Assembly: GCA_903912525.1 (NCBI GenBank)
Contig: CAIWHK010000041.1
Span: 1 to 56,365, forward strand
Source of the DNA: an uncultured bacterium
GTDB taxonomy: Bacteria > Krumholzibacteriota > Krumholzibacteriia > LZORAL124-64-63
Direction of reading: 5' to 3'
Length of the DNA stretch: 56,365 nt
Of the stretch, positions 8,359 to 17,522 are shown piece by piece. The notes below the pieces were generated by a model. That model did no database searches. It saw only the letters and a program-made list of their open reading frames with translations, and was not told where the DNA came from. Position numbers and translations under genes: made by a program. Within the stretch, counting starts at the first letter, position 1; each line of letters opens with the position of its first letter.

Positions 8359-9357
8359 ATGAAGCACTCGAATAAGCTTGTACGGTCACTGGTCATCATG
8401 GTGGCGATCGTGGCAGCCGCCGCGGCCACGGCCGCAGTCGTCGTCGATGCCGCCTTCCCGGGCTACAAGACGTCCGGCGCCGTCACCGGCAACCTCAAGA
8501 GCATCGGCTCGGACACGATGAACAACGAGATGGCGCTGTGGGCCGAGGGCTTCCGGGCCTTCCACCCGGCGGTGAAGATCGAGGTCGAGGGCAAGGGCAG
8601 CTCGACGGCGCCCCCGGCGCTGATCGCCGGCACGGCCAACTTCGGCCCGATGAGCCGCGCGATGAAGAGCGAGGAGATCGACCAGTTCGAGAAGCAGTTC
8701 GGCTACAAGCCGACGCAGCTGCGCACGAGCATCGACATGCTGGCGGTCTACGTGCACAAGGACAACCCGCTCAAGGGCCTGACCCTGCAGCAGGTCGACG
8801 CCATCTTCTCGAAGACGCTCAAGGGCGGCTACGGCAAGCAGATCGTGACCTGGGGCGACCTCGGCCTGACGGGCGAGTGGAAGGACAAGCCCATCAGCCT
8901 GTACGGCCGCAACAGCGCCTCGGGCACCTACGGCTACTTCAAGGAGCACGCCCTGTTCAAGGGCGACTACCGGGACAACGTGAAGGAGCAGCCGGGCAGC
9001 AGCTCGGTCGTGCAGGGCGTCGCCTCGGACAAGTACGGCATCGGCTACAGCGGCATCGGCTACAAGACGTCGGACGTCCGCGCCCTGCCCCTGTCGAGCG
9101 ACACCGGCTCCGGCGCCTCGTTCGTCGAGGCTGAGGCCGTGAATGCCTACAGCGGCGACTACCCGCTGGCCCGTTTCCTCTTCCTGTCGCTGAACTACAA
9201 GCCCGGCAGCAAGCTGGATGACCTGCAGCGGGAGTTCATCCGGTTCATGTTCAGCAAGGAAGGCCAGGAAGTAGTGGTCAAGGACGGCTACCTGCCGGTG
9301 CCCGCGACGGTCGCCCGCGAGGAGCTCAAGTCGGTGGGGATCGCCCCGAACTTCTAG
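8359..9357 (+). CDS. pstS: Periplasmic phosphate-binding protein PstS
   Basis: High-affinity phosphate receptor of the Pst ABC transporter, 332 residues. A signal peptide (KLVRSLVIMVAIVAAAAAT) precedes the mature protein. Binding-loop features are visible: GSDTMNNEM, GKGSSTAPPAL and GRNSASGTYGYF, the last being the typical SGT phosphate loop. The ATG at 8359 has a strong GGAGAGGAG site; an in-frame ATG at 8287 would bury the signal peptide behind 24 residues and is rejected. First gene of pstSCAB, preceded by candidate Pho boxes. Confidence 0.95.
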   Translation: MKHSNKLVRSLVIMVAIVAAAAATAAVVVDAAFPGYKTSGAVTGNLKSIGSDTMNNEMALWAEGFRAFHPAVKIEVEGKGSSTAPPALIAGTANFGPMSRAMKSEEIDQFEKQFGYKPTQLRTSIDMLAVYVHKDNPLKGLTLQQVDAIFSKTLKGGYGKQIVTWGDLGLTGEWKDKPISLYGRNSASGTYGYFKEHALFKGDYRDNVKEQPGSSSVVQGVASDKYGIGYSGIGYKTSDVRALPLSSDTGSGASFVEAEAVNAYSGDYPLARFLFLSLNYKPGSKLDDLQREFIRFMFSKEGQEVVVKDGYLPVPATVAREELKSVGIAPNF

Positions 9358-9373
9358 GAACCGTGGCGCGCGC

Positions 9374-11965
9374 ATGAACCAGTCGACGAGGGAAACGGGC
9401 AGTTCGTTCACGGGCCGGCGCTACAGCCGCAAGCCCCGGACCGCCGTACTCATCGCCGACCGGTTCGCGCGCCGGTTGATCACGGCCAGCGGCATCGGCG
9501 GTATCGTCGCCGTGTCGCTGGTCGGCCTTTTCCTGGTGTGGGTCGTGCTGCCCCTGCTGAGGCCGGCGCGGCTTGCTCCGGAGGCGACCTCCGCGACGGC
9601 CACCGCGGGACGCGATGCCGCGGCCGCCGCCGTGGCCGCCCGCATCGACAACTACGGCACGATGTCGTGGAGCCTTCTGCCGGACGGCGAACTCGTCGTC
9701 CAGGACCTTGGGGACGGCGCCGTCCTGCAGCGGACGACGGTCATGCCCGGCGTCGCGCCAACCGCCGTCGGGGCCGCCGGCGAACGGCTCGTCCTCGGCT
9801 TCGCCGACGGGTCGATCGTCACCGCCACCATGGCGTTCACCACCGAGTACCTTTCCCCGGACGATGTCCCTGCCGGGATGCAGGACCTTGCCGTCGACGC
9901 CAGCCGGCCCATGGGCTCGGGGCTGGTCACGCGCACGCCCGAAGGCCAGTGGCGCCGCCAGGAAGCCACGCTGTCGGTCGACCCGCCGGTGACGCTGGGA
10001 CCCTCGCCGATCAGCCTGGTCGACGTGACGGTGACGACCAGCGGCATGATGGTCGCGGCGCTCGACTCGGCCGGGACCTTCCACCAGCGGCTCGTGACGT
10101 GGAAGCGCAACCTGATGACCGGCGAGACGACGGCGCGCGTTCGCGGCGGTGACGTGGCGCTGGGCGCCGACCTCGGCCCGGGATTCGCCACACTCAAGCT
10201 CAACGACACCGGCACGTTCGCCCTCCTGGTGGGAGCGGACGGCCGCCTTTTGACGATGGCGGACGAAGGCAGCGGTTTCGCGGTCGCCGGTCGCCAGGAC
10301 CTGGCGCCGGCTCCCGGCGTCGCGGTCACCTCCGTAGCGCTGCTCGCGGGCAAGGTCTCGCTGGCGGTGGGCGACGCGCAGGGCGGCGTCGGCATCTGGT
10401 TCCCGGTCGCCGGCCCCGATGGCCGCGCCGGGGCACTGGCCTGCGCGCGGCGGCTGGGCAAGGGTGGCGCCGCCGTCACGGCGCTCGGCGCCTCTGAACG
10501 CTCCCGCACGCTGGCAGTGGGGCGCGCGGACGGCTCGCTGGAAGTCTACAACGCAACGAACGGGCGTCGGCTCGGTCGCGTCGAGGGCGTCGCCGGCCCC
10601 GTGCGGCAGATCGCCCTGTCGCCGCGCCAGGATCGCCTGCTGGCGCTGGGTGACGCCGGCCGCGGCCTGTGGAGCCTTGACGCGCCGCACGCCGACGTCA
10701 GCGTCGGCATGCTGCTGCGCCCCGTCTGGTACGAAGGCTATGCGGCGCCGGCCTACGTCTGGCAGTCGTCGTCGGCCACCGACAGCGCCGAACCCAAGCT
10801 GAGCCTGGTGCCGCTGGTCTTCGGCACGATCAAGGCGACGTTCTACTCCATGCTCTTCGGATTGCCCATCGCGCTGCTGGCGGCCGTCTACACGAGCGAA
10901 TTCCTGCCGCGCCGGGCGCGCTCGCGGGTCAAGCCGGTCATTGAAATCATGGCCAGCCTGCCGAGCGTGGTGCTGGGCTTCCTGGCGGCGCTGGTCATGG
11001 CTCCCCTGGTCGAGGCCCACGTCCCGGGCGTGCTGGGGGTGGTGCTCCTGGGCCCGATCTGCGTTCTTTTGGGCGCCCACTTGTGGCAGTTGCTGCCGCG
11101 TGACGTGGCGCCGCGCCTGGCGCCGTTGCGCCCCCTGGCCGTCCTGGTCTGCCTGGTGGGCGGCGCGGCCCTGGCCTGGCGCGCGGGGCCGCTGCTGGAG
11201 GCGGCGCTGTTCGCCGGCAACCTCAAGGCGTGGCTCGAGGGGCGCGTGGGATCGGGGGCGACCGGCTGGCTGCTCCTGCTGCTGGCCCCCAGCGGGCTGC
11301 TCGTGGCCTGGCTCAACGTCATGTACGGCGACGGCCTGCTGCGCGCGCGCGGGGCGCATTGGCGCCACCGCGAACTCGCCCTGCTGGACCTGGCGCGTTT
11401 CCTGGTCTCGGCGCTGGCGGCCGTCGGCCTGGCCCTGGCGCTGGGCTGGCTGGCGAACGCCGCCGGGTGGGACCCGCGCGGCTCGGTGTTCGGGACGTAC
11501 GTGCAGCGCAACGCGCTGGTCGTCGGCGTTGCGATGGGCTTCGCGATCATCCCCCTCATCTACACCATCAGCGAGGATGCCCTGGTCTCGGTGCCTGATC
11601 ACCTCCGCGCCGCCTCGCTGGGCGCGGGCGCCTCGAAGTGGCAGACCGCGGTGCGCGTCGTCATCCCACCGGCGATGAGCGGCCTGTTCTCGGCGGCGAT
11701 GATCGGGCTCGGCCGGGCGGTCGGCGAGACGATGATCGTGCTGATGGCCGCCGGCAACACGCCCATCATGGAGTGGAACATCTTCAACGGGTTCCGCACC
11801 CTGTCGGCGAACCTGGCCGTCGAGCTGCCCGAGGCCGTGCAGGGCAGCACCCATTACCGCACGTTGTTCCTGGCGGCGCTCATGCTGTTCGCGATGACGT
11901 TCGTCCTGAACACGGTCGCCGAGGCCGTGCGCCTGCACTTTCGACGGAAGACGACCCGCCTGTGA
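9374..11965 (+). CDS. pstC: Phosphate ABC transporter permease PstC with large propeller-like periplasmic domain
   Basis: Membrane subunit of the phosphate importer, but 863 residues against about 320 in E. coli. A first membrane helix (about 33-55) is followed by roughly 390 residues of repetitive beta-strand sequence with WD40-like blade endings (for example LAVGRADGSLEVYNATNGR), then the permease core from about residue 476. The ABC contact loop is DHLRAASLGAGASKWQTA, followed by GRAVGETMIVL, a PstC signature. An extra helical insertion sits inside the core (about 550-680). Extended PstC forms are known in Pseudomonas and others. It overlaps pstA by 4 bases. The role of the propeller is unknown; contact with PstS or the envelope is a guess. 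Confidence 0.93.
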   Translation: MNQSTRETGSSFTGRRYSRKPRTAVLIADRFARRLITASGIGGIVAVSLVGLFLVWVVLPLLRPARLAPEATSATATAGRDAAAAAVAARIDNYGTMSWSLLPDGELVVQDLGDGAVLQRTTVMPGVAPTAVGAAGERLVLGFADGSIVTATMAFTTEYLSPDDVPAGMQDLAVDASRPMGSGLVTRTPEGQWRRQEATLSVDPPVTLGPSPISLVDVTVTTSGMMVAALDSAGTFHQRLVTWKRNLMTGETTARVRGGDVALGADLGPGFATLKLNDTGTFALLVGADGRLLTMADEGSGFAVAGRQDLAPAPGVAVTSVALLAGKVSLAVGDAQGGVGIWFPVAGPDGRAGALACARRLGKGGAAVTALGASERSRTLAVGRADGSLEVYNATNGRRLGRVEGVAGPVRQIALSPRQDRLLALGDAGRGLWSLDAPHADVSVGMLLRPVWYEGYAAPAYVWQSSSATDSAEPKLSLVPLVFGTIKATFYSMLFGLPIALLAAVYTSEFLPRRARSRVKPVIEIMASLPSVVLGFLAALVMAPLVEAHVPGVLGVVLLGPICVLLGAHLWQLLPRDVAPRLAPLRPLAVLVCLVGGAALAWRAGPLLEAALFAGNLKAWLEGRVGSGATGWLLLLLAPSGLLVAWLNVMYGDGLLRARGAHWRHRELALLDLARFLVSALAAVGLALALGWLANAAGWDPRGSVFGTYVQRNALVVGVAMGFAIIPLIYTISEDALVSVPDHLRAASLGAGASKWQTAVRVVIPPAMSGLFSAAMIGLGRAVGETMIVLMAAGNTPIMEWNIFNGFRTLSANLAVELPEAVQGSTHYRTLFLAALMLFAMTFVLNTVAEAVRLHFRRKTTRL

Positions 11966-13437
11966 GCCGCCCATCGCGCCCCGCCAACGCGCTGCTCGCG
12001 CGCAATGAACCGATGGTCTGGCTGACCGGCGCCGGCCTGGTGGTCGGCCTGCTCATGGTCGTCGCGCTGGTCGGGTTCGTGTTCTGGCAGGGCTTCGCCA
12101 CGTTCTGGCCGGGACCGGTGGTCAGCGTGCGCACGACCGACGGCGTGGTGTCGATGGGTGAGGTGACCCGCAGCGAGCGGTTCCGTCCCGAACCGTCCGT
12201 GACGGCCGCCCTGGCGCCCGAGGTTGTCGCCGCCATGCAGGCGGGCGACGGCATGGTGGGGCGCCGACTGGTGCGCATCGGCAACTTCGAACTGACGGGC
12301 GAGCATTTCCGCTGGGTCGAGGACTTTCGCCTGGAGCCCGGCAGCGAGAGCCTCCCCGAGTGGGCGTACGTCTTCGAACGCACGGCGTGGGGCCGCTTCT
12401 ACGGCGTCCCGGAGGCGTACCTGGACGGCGAAAGCGTGCTGTCGGAGGACCCGGCTGCCGTCCGCGCCATGCTGGCCCGCGCGCCGGCTGGCGCCGCGGC
12501 TCCTGCGGTCCGCGTGCGCACCGCCGACGGCGTGCTGAAGGACCTGCCGACAGCCACGATCGTCCGCTGCTACCCGGCCAACCACCTGTCGACCACCGGC
12601 AGGATCGGGGTCTACGCCTCGCGCTGGCGCGAATTCCTCTCCGCGGAGCCGCGCGAAGCGAACAGCGAAGGCGGTGTCTTCCCGGCCATCTTCGGCACCG
12701 TCGTGATGACGTTGGCGATGACCATCCTGGTGGTGCCGTTCGGCGTGATGGCGGCGCTGTACCTGCGCGAGTACGCAAAGCAGGGCTGGCTGACCAGCAT
12801 CGTCCGCATCTCCATCAACAACCTGGCCGGCGTGCCGAGCATCGTGTTCGGCGTGTTCGGCCTGGGCTTCTTCAGCTACGTGGTGGGTGGGCGCATCGAC
12901 GCGCTCTTCTTCGCCGACGCGCTGCCCAACCCGACGTTCGGGACCGGCGGTCTGCTCTGGGCGTCGTTGACCCTGGCGCTGCTGACCCTGCCGGTGGTCA
13001 TCGTCGCGACCGAGGAAGCCCTCGCGGCGGTGCCCACCTCGATGCGCGAGGGATCGTTCGCCTGCGGCGCCACGCAGTGGCAGACCATCCGGCGCGTCGT
13101 GCTGCCGCGCGCGCTGCCGGGCATCATGACCGGCGCCATCCTGGCGATGGCCCGCGGCGCCGGCGAGGTGGCGCCGCTCATGCTGGTGGGCGCCGTCAAG
13201 CTGGCGCCCGAGTTGCCGGTCGACCTGAACTTCCCGTTCGTGCACGCCCAGCGCAGCTTCATGCACCTGGGCTTCCACATCTACGACCTGGGATTCCAGA
13301 GCCAGAACAGCGAAGCCGCGAAGCCCATGGTCTTCACGACGACGATGCTGCTGATGTCCATCGTCCTGCTGCTAAACGCCACGGCCATCTGGCTGCGCAC
13401 GCGCATGGGCCGCAGCGGCAGCGGTTCGAAATTCTGA
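11962..13437 (+). CDS. pstA: Phosphate ABC transporter permease PstA with periplasmic insertion
   Basis: Second permease of PstSCAB, 491 residues, longer than the ca. 300 of E. coli PstA. One helix at about 20-40 is followed by a soluble region of about 180 residues, then the core starting at [15 protein letters not shown], with [19 protein letters not shown] and the ABC contact loop [17 protein letters not shown]. The start is the GTG at 11962, which overlaps the pstC stop as GTGA; the frame is open further upstream, but only as antisense-like sequence inside pstC. The extra domain parallels that of PstC, so the two may form one periplasmic structure (inference). Confidence 0.93.
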   Translation: MSRPSRPANALLARNEPMVWLTGAGLVVGLLMVVALVGFVFWQGFATFWPGPVVSVRTTDGVVSMGEVTRSERFRPEPSVTAALAPEVVAAMQAGDGMVGRRLVRIGNFELTGEHFRWVEDFRLEPGSESLPEWAYVFERTAWGRFYGVPEAYLDGESVLSEDPAAVRAMLARAPAGAAAPAVRVRTADGVLKDLPTATIVRCYPANHLSTTGRIGVYASRWREFLSAEPREANSEGGVFPAIFGTVVMTLAMTILVVPFGVMAALYLREYAKQGWLTSIVRISINNLAGVPSIVFGVFGLGFFSYVVGGRIDALFFADALPNPTFGTGGLLWASLTLALLTLPVVIVATEEALAAVPTSMREGSFACGATQWQTIRRVVLPRALPGIMTGAILAMARGAGEVAPLMLVGAVKLAPELPVDLNFPFVHAQRSFMHLGFHIYDLGFQSQNSEAAKPMVFTTTMLLMSIVLLLNATAIWLRTRMGRSGSGSKF

Positions 13438-13453
13438 TGAGGGAGACTCCTTG

Positions 13454-14305
13454 ATGACGCAGCCCGTCACCACTCCGCACCCCGACCGCCTGGCGGCCAT
13501 CGCCGCCGGTACGATCGTGCCCGCGGTCATCCACCCGGAGGTGGGCGCCGAGGATCCGGTGCTCGAGGTCGCCGACTTCAGCCTGTGGTACGGCGCCAAG
13601 CGCGTGCTGCACGATGTCAGCCTGGCGGTGCCGCGCGGGCGTGTCACCGCGCTCATCGGCCCCTCGGGCTGCGGCAAGAGTACGCTGCTGCGCGGGGTCA
13701 ACCGCATGAACGACCTGATCGACGGCGTGCGCACGACCGGCGACATGCGCCTGGCCGGCGACAGCATCTACGGACGCGGCGTGGACGTCATCGAACTGCG
13801 CCGGCGCATGGGGATGGTCTTCCAGAAGTCGAACCCGTTCCCGATGAGCATCCGCGACAACGTCACCTACGCGCTGCAGATCAACGGGGAACGCAACCGC
13901 GGCGTGCTTGACGCGGTCTGCCGGCGCGCGCTCGAGGGCGCCGCGCTGTGGGACGAGGTAGCTGACAGGCTGGGCGACAGCGCGCTCGGCCTGTCGGGTG
14001 GGCAGCAGCAGCGCCTGTGCATCGCGCGCGCGATCGCCGCCGAGCCCGAAGTGCTGCTGATGGACGAGCCCTGCTCGGCGCTCGACCCGATCGCCACCAG
14101 CCGCGTCGAGGAACTGATCCTGGCGATGCGCGGCGAGTACACGGTGCTCATCGTCACCCACAACATGCAGCAGGCGTCGCGGGTGAGCGACTTCACGGCC
14201 TTCATGTACCTGGGGCAGGTGGTCGAGTACGGGCCGACGGCCCGCCTGTTCACCAACCCGCGGCTGCGCGAGACCGAAGATTACATCACCGGGCGGTTCG
14301 GTTGA
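13454..14305 (+). CDS. pstB: Phosphate ABC transporter ATP-binding protein PstB
   Basis: Cytoplasmic ATPase of the phosphate importer, 283 residues. Walker [11 protein letters not shown]-loop [13 protein letters not shown], signature [10 protein letters not shown], Walker [13 protein letters not shown] and the switch His in VTHNM are all intact. The sequence around RMNDLI and SNPFPMSI is characteristic of PstB. The ATG at 13454 follows GGGAGA; a TTG three bases earlier is an alternative. About 35 residues precede the ABC domain, a little longer than usual. Last gene of the pst operon. Confidence 0.95.
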   Translation: MTQPVTTPHPDRLAAIAAGTIVPAVIHPEVGAEDPVLEVADFSLWYGAKRVLHDVSLAVPRGRVTALIGPSGCGKSTLLRGVNRMNDLIDGVRTTGDMRLAGDSIYGRGVDVIELRRRMGMVFQKSNPFPMSIRDNVTYALQINGERNRGVLDAVCRRALEGAALWDEVADRLGDSALGLSGGQQQRLCIARAIAAEPEVLLMDEPCSALDPIATSRVEELILAMRGEYTVLIVTHNMQQASRVSDFTAFMYLGQVVEYGPTARLFTNPRLRETEDYITGRFG

Positions 14306-14418
14306 GTCCCTGCGGAGGTGTCCCGACAGCCGCAATTTCGATAACCCACTGAAATAAAGCATATTAGACCCGTCAAAATTTCGACATGCGACACGCCGCG
14401 CCCCAATCGGGCGTTTCG

Positions 14419-14440
14419 TGTCATCCTCTTGTCATGCCGC
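14419..14440 (+). promoter_or_regulatory. Pho-box-like TGTCAT direct repeat upstream of the multihaem cytochrome
   Basis: TGTCAT occurs at 14419 and again exactly 11 bases later at 14430, the same core and spacing as the enterobacterial Pho box. It lies in a 384-base gene-free stretch (14306-14689) between pstB and the cytochrome gene. That stretch also holds an AT-rich patch at 14481-14515 that could carry a promoter (TGTTAT and TATAAA 17 bases apart), and a near-palindrome at 14372-14385. I see no gene in it. The core differs from the TTTAC-type repeats before pstS, so the assignment is tentative. Confidence 0.35.
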
Positions 14441-14689
14441 CACTTGCCGCCGATGCTGCCGACAGTCCGGAATCATTACGAATGTTATCCGCTTTAAATC
14501 ATTGATATAAAAGGTATTGCAGCTTTTGTTTTGCCTGCCGGGGCGTCGCGACTTAGGTTTTTTGAAACCACAGGGCCGTGTAGGGGGAAGGTGGTGGCGC
14601 CCGCTGGCGTCGTTGATGGGGCGGTCCGGAGCGTGTTTGTCAGATTTTTAGCAGGCGAGGCCCGGCCGTGCCGGCGAAAGGAACGGACG

Positions 14690-16624
14690 ATGATGAAGAA
14701 GCTCGCTGCCTGCGGGGTGGCCCTGGGCCTTGCCTTGGTCCTGGGGCTTGCCTTGGTCCTGGCGCCGGCAACGGTCCTGGCCGGCAACATCCCCGACGCG
14801 GTCTGCGCCGACTGCCACGAGAACACCGGAGGCGACCCGGTCGAGGTCAGCCTGACGAGTCTCGTCGGCAGCGTGCATGAGGGCTTCTCCTGCACCGACT
14901 GCCACACCGGGATCACATCCGTCCCGCACGGCGCCGAGCTGGCCCGCCCCGACTGCACGGTGTGCCATGCGGACGTCGCCGAGCAGTACGTCCAGCACGG
15001 CCGCGCGATGGTCGGCAAGTCCGACAGCCTGCCGCGGTGCCAGGACTGCCACGGCAGCCACCAGATCCTGCCGCACGGCAACCCGAAGTCCTCGGTGAGC
15101 CCGTCCAACCTGCCGGCGACCTGCGGCTCCTGCCACGAGAACCAGGAGTTCCTCAAGAAGCTGGGCATCCGCTTCAAGCACCCGATCGAGGTCTACCAGG
15201 AGGGCGTGCACGGTCTCGCCACCGCCGGCGGCAAGGATACCGCCGCCAGCTGCAACGACTGCCATTCGGCGGGCGGTTCCTCGCACAAGATGCTGCCGCC
15301 GGGCGACCCGAACAGCCCCATCAACTTCTTCAACATCTCGAAGACCTGCGGTCGCTGCCACAGCACCATCCAGGAGGAGTTCGAGGCCGGCATCCACGGG
15401 CAGCTGGTCGCGCGCGGCGAGGTCGACGCGCCCACCTGCACGCACTGCCACGGCGAGCACGGCATCCTGGCGGCGAGCGACCCGCGTTCGCCGGTCAGCC
15501 CGTTCCGCGTCGCCGAGGCCACCTGCACGCCGTGCCACGACTCGGCGAACCTGAACGAGAAGTACGACCTGCCGTCCGGGCGCCTGCAGTCGTACGTCGA
15601 TTCGTACCACGGCCTGAAGAGCCGCGCCGGCGACAAGACGGTGGCCAACTGCTCGTCCTGCCACGGCGCGCACGCGATCCTGCCGTCGACCGACCCGAAG
15701 TCGTCGGTGGCGGTGGCCAACCTGATCACGACCTGCGGCCACTGCCACACCGGCATGTCGCCCGAGAAGGCCGCCAAGACCCGGATCCACTCCCAGGCCG
15801 GCGGTCACCGGACCGGCCTGGCCTACGTCATCAAGGTGATCTACCAGGTCCTGATCTTCCTGGTGATCGGCGGCATGGCGGCGTACTGCCTGCTGGACTA
15901 CCTGCGGCAGATCGCGCGCGTCATGGCCAAGAAGCAGGTGCGGCGCATGGAGGCCGACGAGGTCGTCCAGCACACCGTGCTGATGGTCAGCTTCACAGTG
16001 CTGGTGATCACCGGCTTCTCGCTGCGGTTCTACGATGCGTGGTGGGCCAAGTTGATCTTCGGCCGCGAGGGCGGCGCCGAGGTCCGCGGCCTGATCCATC
16101 GCGGGTCGGCCATCGTGATGATCGTCGGCGCGTTCTGGCACCTGGGCTACCTGCTGACCACCAAGGGCCGCGTCTTCCTGCGCGACATCGCGCCCAACAT
16201 GGAGGACGCGAAGCAGGCCATGGGCATGGTCATGTACAACCTGGGCAAGCGCGAGACGCCGCCCGCGATGCGCCGCTTCTCGTTCGTCGAGAAGGCCGAG
16301 TACTGGGCGCTGATCTGGGGCACCGTCGTGATGGTGCTGACGGGATTGTCGCTCTGGTTCGAGAAGATGCTGGTGGCGCAGGTCGGCAAGGGCTTCCTGG
16401 AAGTCTTCCTGGTGATCCACTACTACGAGGCGTGGCTGGCCTTCCTGGCCATCCTGATCTGGCACATGTACGGCGTGATCTTCAACCCGCATGCCTACCC
16501 GATGAACCCCTCGTGGATCACGGGCAAGATGCCGGAGGAGATGTTCAAGCACGAGCACGCGGCTGCGCAGTCCCCGGGCAACGTGGACAAGGTCAAGCGG
16601 CTCGGCCTCGAGCGCGACGTCTGA
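14690..16624 (+). CDS. Eleven-haem cytochrome c fused to membrane cytochrome b (CbcL-like)
   Basis: Probable inner-membrane quinol-cytochrome electron-transfer protein, 644 residues. A signal peptide is followed by a periplasmic part (to about residue 370) with eleven CxxCH haem c sites: CADCH, CTDCH, CTVCH, CQDCH, CGSCH, CNDCH, CGRCH, CTHCH, CTPCH, CSSCH and CGHCH. The C-terminal 270 residues have about five membrane helices with spaced histidines (VVQHTV, LIHRGS, FWHLGY, VIHYYE, IWHMYG), as in dihaem cytochrome b of hydrogenase or formate dehydrogenase. The same architecture occurs in Geobacter CbcL, which passes quinol electrons towards extracellular acceptors. ATG at 14690 has AAAGGAA upstream. 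No partner oxidoreductase is adjacent. Confidence 0.88.
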   Translation: MMKKLAACGVALGLALVLGLALVLAPATVLAGNIPDAVCADCHENTGGDPVEVSLTSLVGSVHEGFSCTDCHTGITSVPHGAELARPDCTVCHADVAEQYVQHGRAMVGKSDSLPRCQDCHGSHQILPHGNPKSSVSPSNLPATCGSCHENQEFLKKLGIRFKHPIEVYQEGVHGLATAGGKDTAASCNDCHSAGGSSHKMLPPGDPNSPINFFNISKTCGRCHSTIQEEFEAGIHGQLVARGEVDAPTCTHCHGEHGILAASDPRSPVSPFRVAEATCTPCHDSANLNEKYDLPSGRLQSYVDSYHGLKSRAGDKTVANCSSCHGAHAILPSTDPKSSVAVANLITTCGHCHTGMSPEKAAKTRIHSQAGGHRTGLAYVIKVIYQVLIFLVIGGMAAYCLLDYLRQIARVMAKKQVRRMEADEVVQHTVLMVSFTVLVITGFSLRFYDAWWAKLIFGREGGAEVRGLIHRGSAIVMIVGAFWHLGYLLTTKGRVFLRDIAPNMEDAKQAMGMVMYNLGKRETPPAMRRFSFVEKAEYWALIWGTVVMVLTGLSLWFEKMLVAQVGKGFLEVFLVIHYYEAWLAFLAILIWHMYGVIFNPHAYPMNPSWITGKMPEEMFKHEHAAAQSPGNVDKVKRLGLERDV

Positions 16625-16656
16625 GGCGGAACCGCCGGCGAACCGGCTCCCTGAAC

Positions 16657-16697
16657 GGCCGGCCGTGCCCCCCGGGGTGCGGCCGGCCTTCTTTTTG
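16657..16697 (+). terminator. Rho-independent terminator after the multihaem cytochrome
   Basis: A perfect 9-base stem (GGCCGGCCG with CGGCCGGCC) closes a 14-base loop and is followed at once by TTCTTTTT. It begins 33 bases after the cytochrome stop, so that gene is probably transcribed alone. Confidence 0.85.
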
Positions 16698-16812
16698 CGG
16701 GGCATCGTGCGCGTCGCGTGCAACCCGGGCCGGGGACCTGCGTACGAGGGGGATATCCCGCCCGGCGGGAAATTTCCCAACCCCGGCAGGCGCCGCGCAA
16801 CGGAGGTCGATC

Positions 16813-17442
16813 ATGCCAGCCCCTCGCGTTTCCCGTTCCCTTATCCTGCGGACGACGGCCGTGGCGGCCCTGCTGGTCGTGGCGTCCCTGGCGTTCGCGG
16901 CCCACATGGAGAACCCGTCCGCCCCGTCGGCGCCGCCGCCGGCCAAAGCGCCGCACGCGACGTCGGTCACCCGCGTCATCCACGGCGAACCCGGCAAGCC
17001 CGGCGACCACGGTGACGTCAAGATCGAGATGGATGGTCGCCAGATGACCGTCACCGCCACCGAGGACGGCAAGCTGACGACGACCGTCGTCGACCTCGAC
17101 CAGGTGGGCGACATCGTCGAGGGTGCCGTGGGTGAGGCCATGACCGCGCTGAAGGACCTGCAACTGCAGGTGCGTGTGGGGCAGGACAACCGCATCGACG
17201 TCTCGACCGCCGAGGGCACCTACCAGGTGGACCTCGACGCCATCATGACCGAGGTGGCTGCTGCCGTTCAGTCGGGGCTCAAGGACATCGATACGGAAGA
17301 GTGGGCCTCGCAGGGGCCGCGCGACGCGCGCGACGAGGCAGAGCTTCGCAAGGAACTGGGGGAGCTGCAGAAGGAGATGCGTGGGCTGCGCGAGGAACTG
17401 CGCCGGCTCAGCGCCGAGGAAGCGGCGAAGGCGGGCAAATAG
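16813..17442 (+). CDS. Exported hypothetical protein with C-terminal coiled coil
   Basis: Unrecognised 209-residue protein. A signal peptide (about 1-29, ending near SLAFA) is followed by a Pro/Ala-rich linker, a beta-rich middle (about 50-130, VKIEMDGRQMTVTATEDGK), and a charged heptad-like C-terminus from about 170 (ELRKELGELQKEMRGLREEL) that should form a coiled coil. A GGAGG site sits 6 bases before the ATG. It stands alone between the cytochrome terminator and its own downstream hairpin. A periplasmic or outer-membrane-associated structural role is possible but not shown. Part of the open frame upstream of 16813 is only the shadow of the cytochrome gene. Confidence 0.75.
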   Translation: MPAPRVSRSLILRTTAVAALLVVASLAFAAHMENPSAPSAPPPAKAPHATSVTRVIHGEPGKPGDHGDVKIEMDGRQMTVTATEDGKLTTTVVDLDQVGDIVEGAVGEAMTALKDLQLQVRVGQDNRIDVSTAEGTYQVDLDAIMTEVAAAVQSGLKDIDTEEWASQGPRDARDEAELRKELGELQKEMRGLREELRRLSAEEAAKAGK

Positions 17443-17444
17443 AA

Positions 17445-17468
17445 GGCCGCCTGCAGTTGCAGACGGCC
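17445..17468 (+). terminator. Hairpin just after the exported coiled-coil gene
   Basis: GGCCG-CTGCA pairs with TGCAG-CGGCC around a 2-base turn, with one unpaired base on each side, 2 bases after the stop. No T-run follows, so it may only stabilise the 3' end or act together with the next hairpin at 17491. Confidence 0.4.
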
Positions 17469-17490
17469 CCGGTACAACCCGGATGACGAC

Positions 17491-17522
17491 GAACGCCGCC
17501 GCTGGTCTCAGCGGCGGCGTTC
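17491..17522. terminator. Shared hairpin between convergent genes
   Basis: A perfect 13-base inverted repeat (GAACGCCGCCGCT and its complement) with a 6-base loop lies where the coiled-coil gene and the selenoprotein gene converge, and it covers the last codons and stop of the latter. On the plus strand GATTT follows. It is a likely bidirectional terminator, though the T-tract is poor. Confidence 0.5.

Noticed and set aside
9326-11974. An 882-codon minus-strand open frame opposite pstC
   Set aside because: Low-complexity His, Arg and Gln-rich translation with no family match, fully inside the strongly supported pstC gene.
14481-14530. Sigma-54 (-24/-12) promoter for the cytochrome
   Set aside because: No GG and GC pair at the required 10-base spacing could be found.
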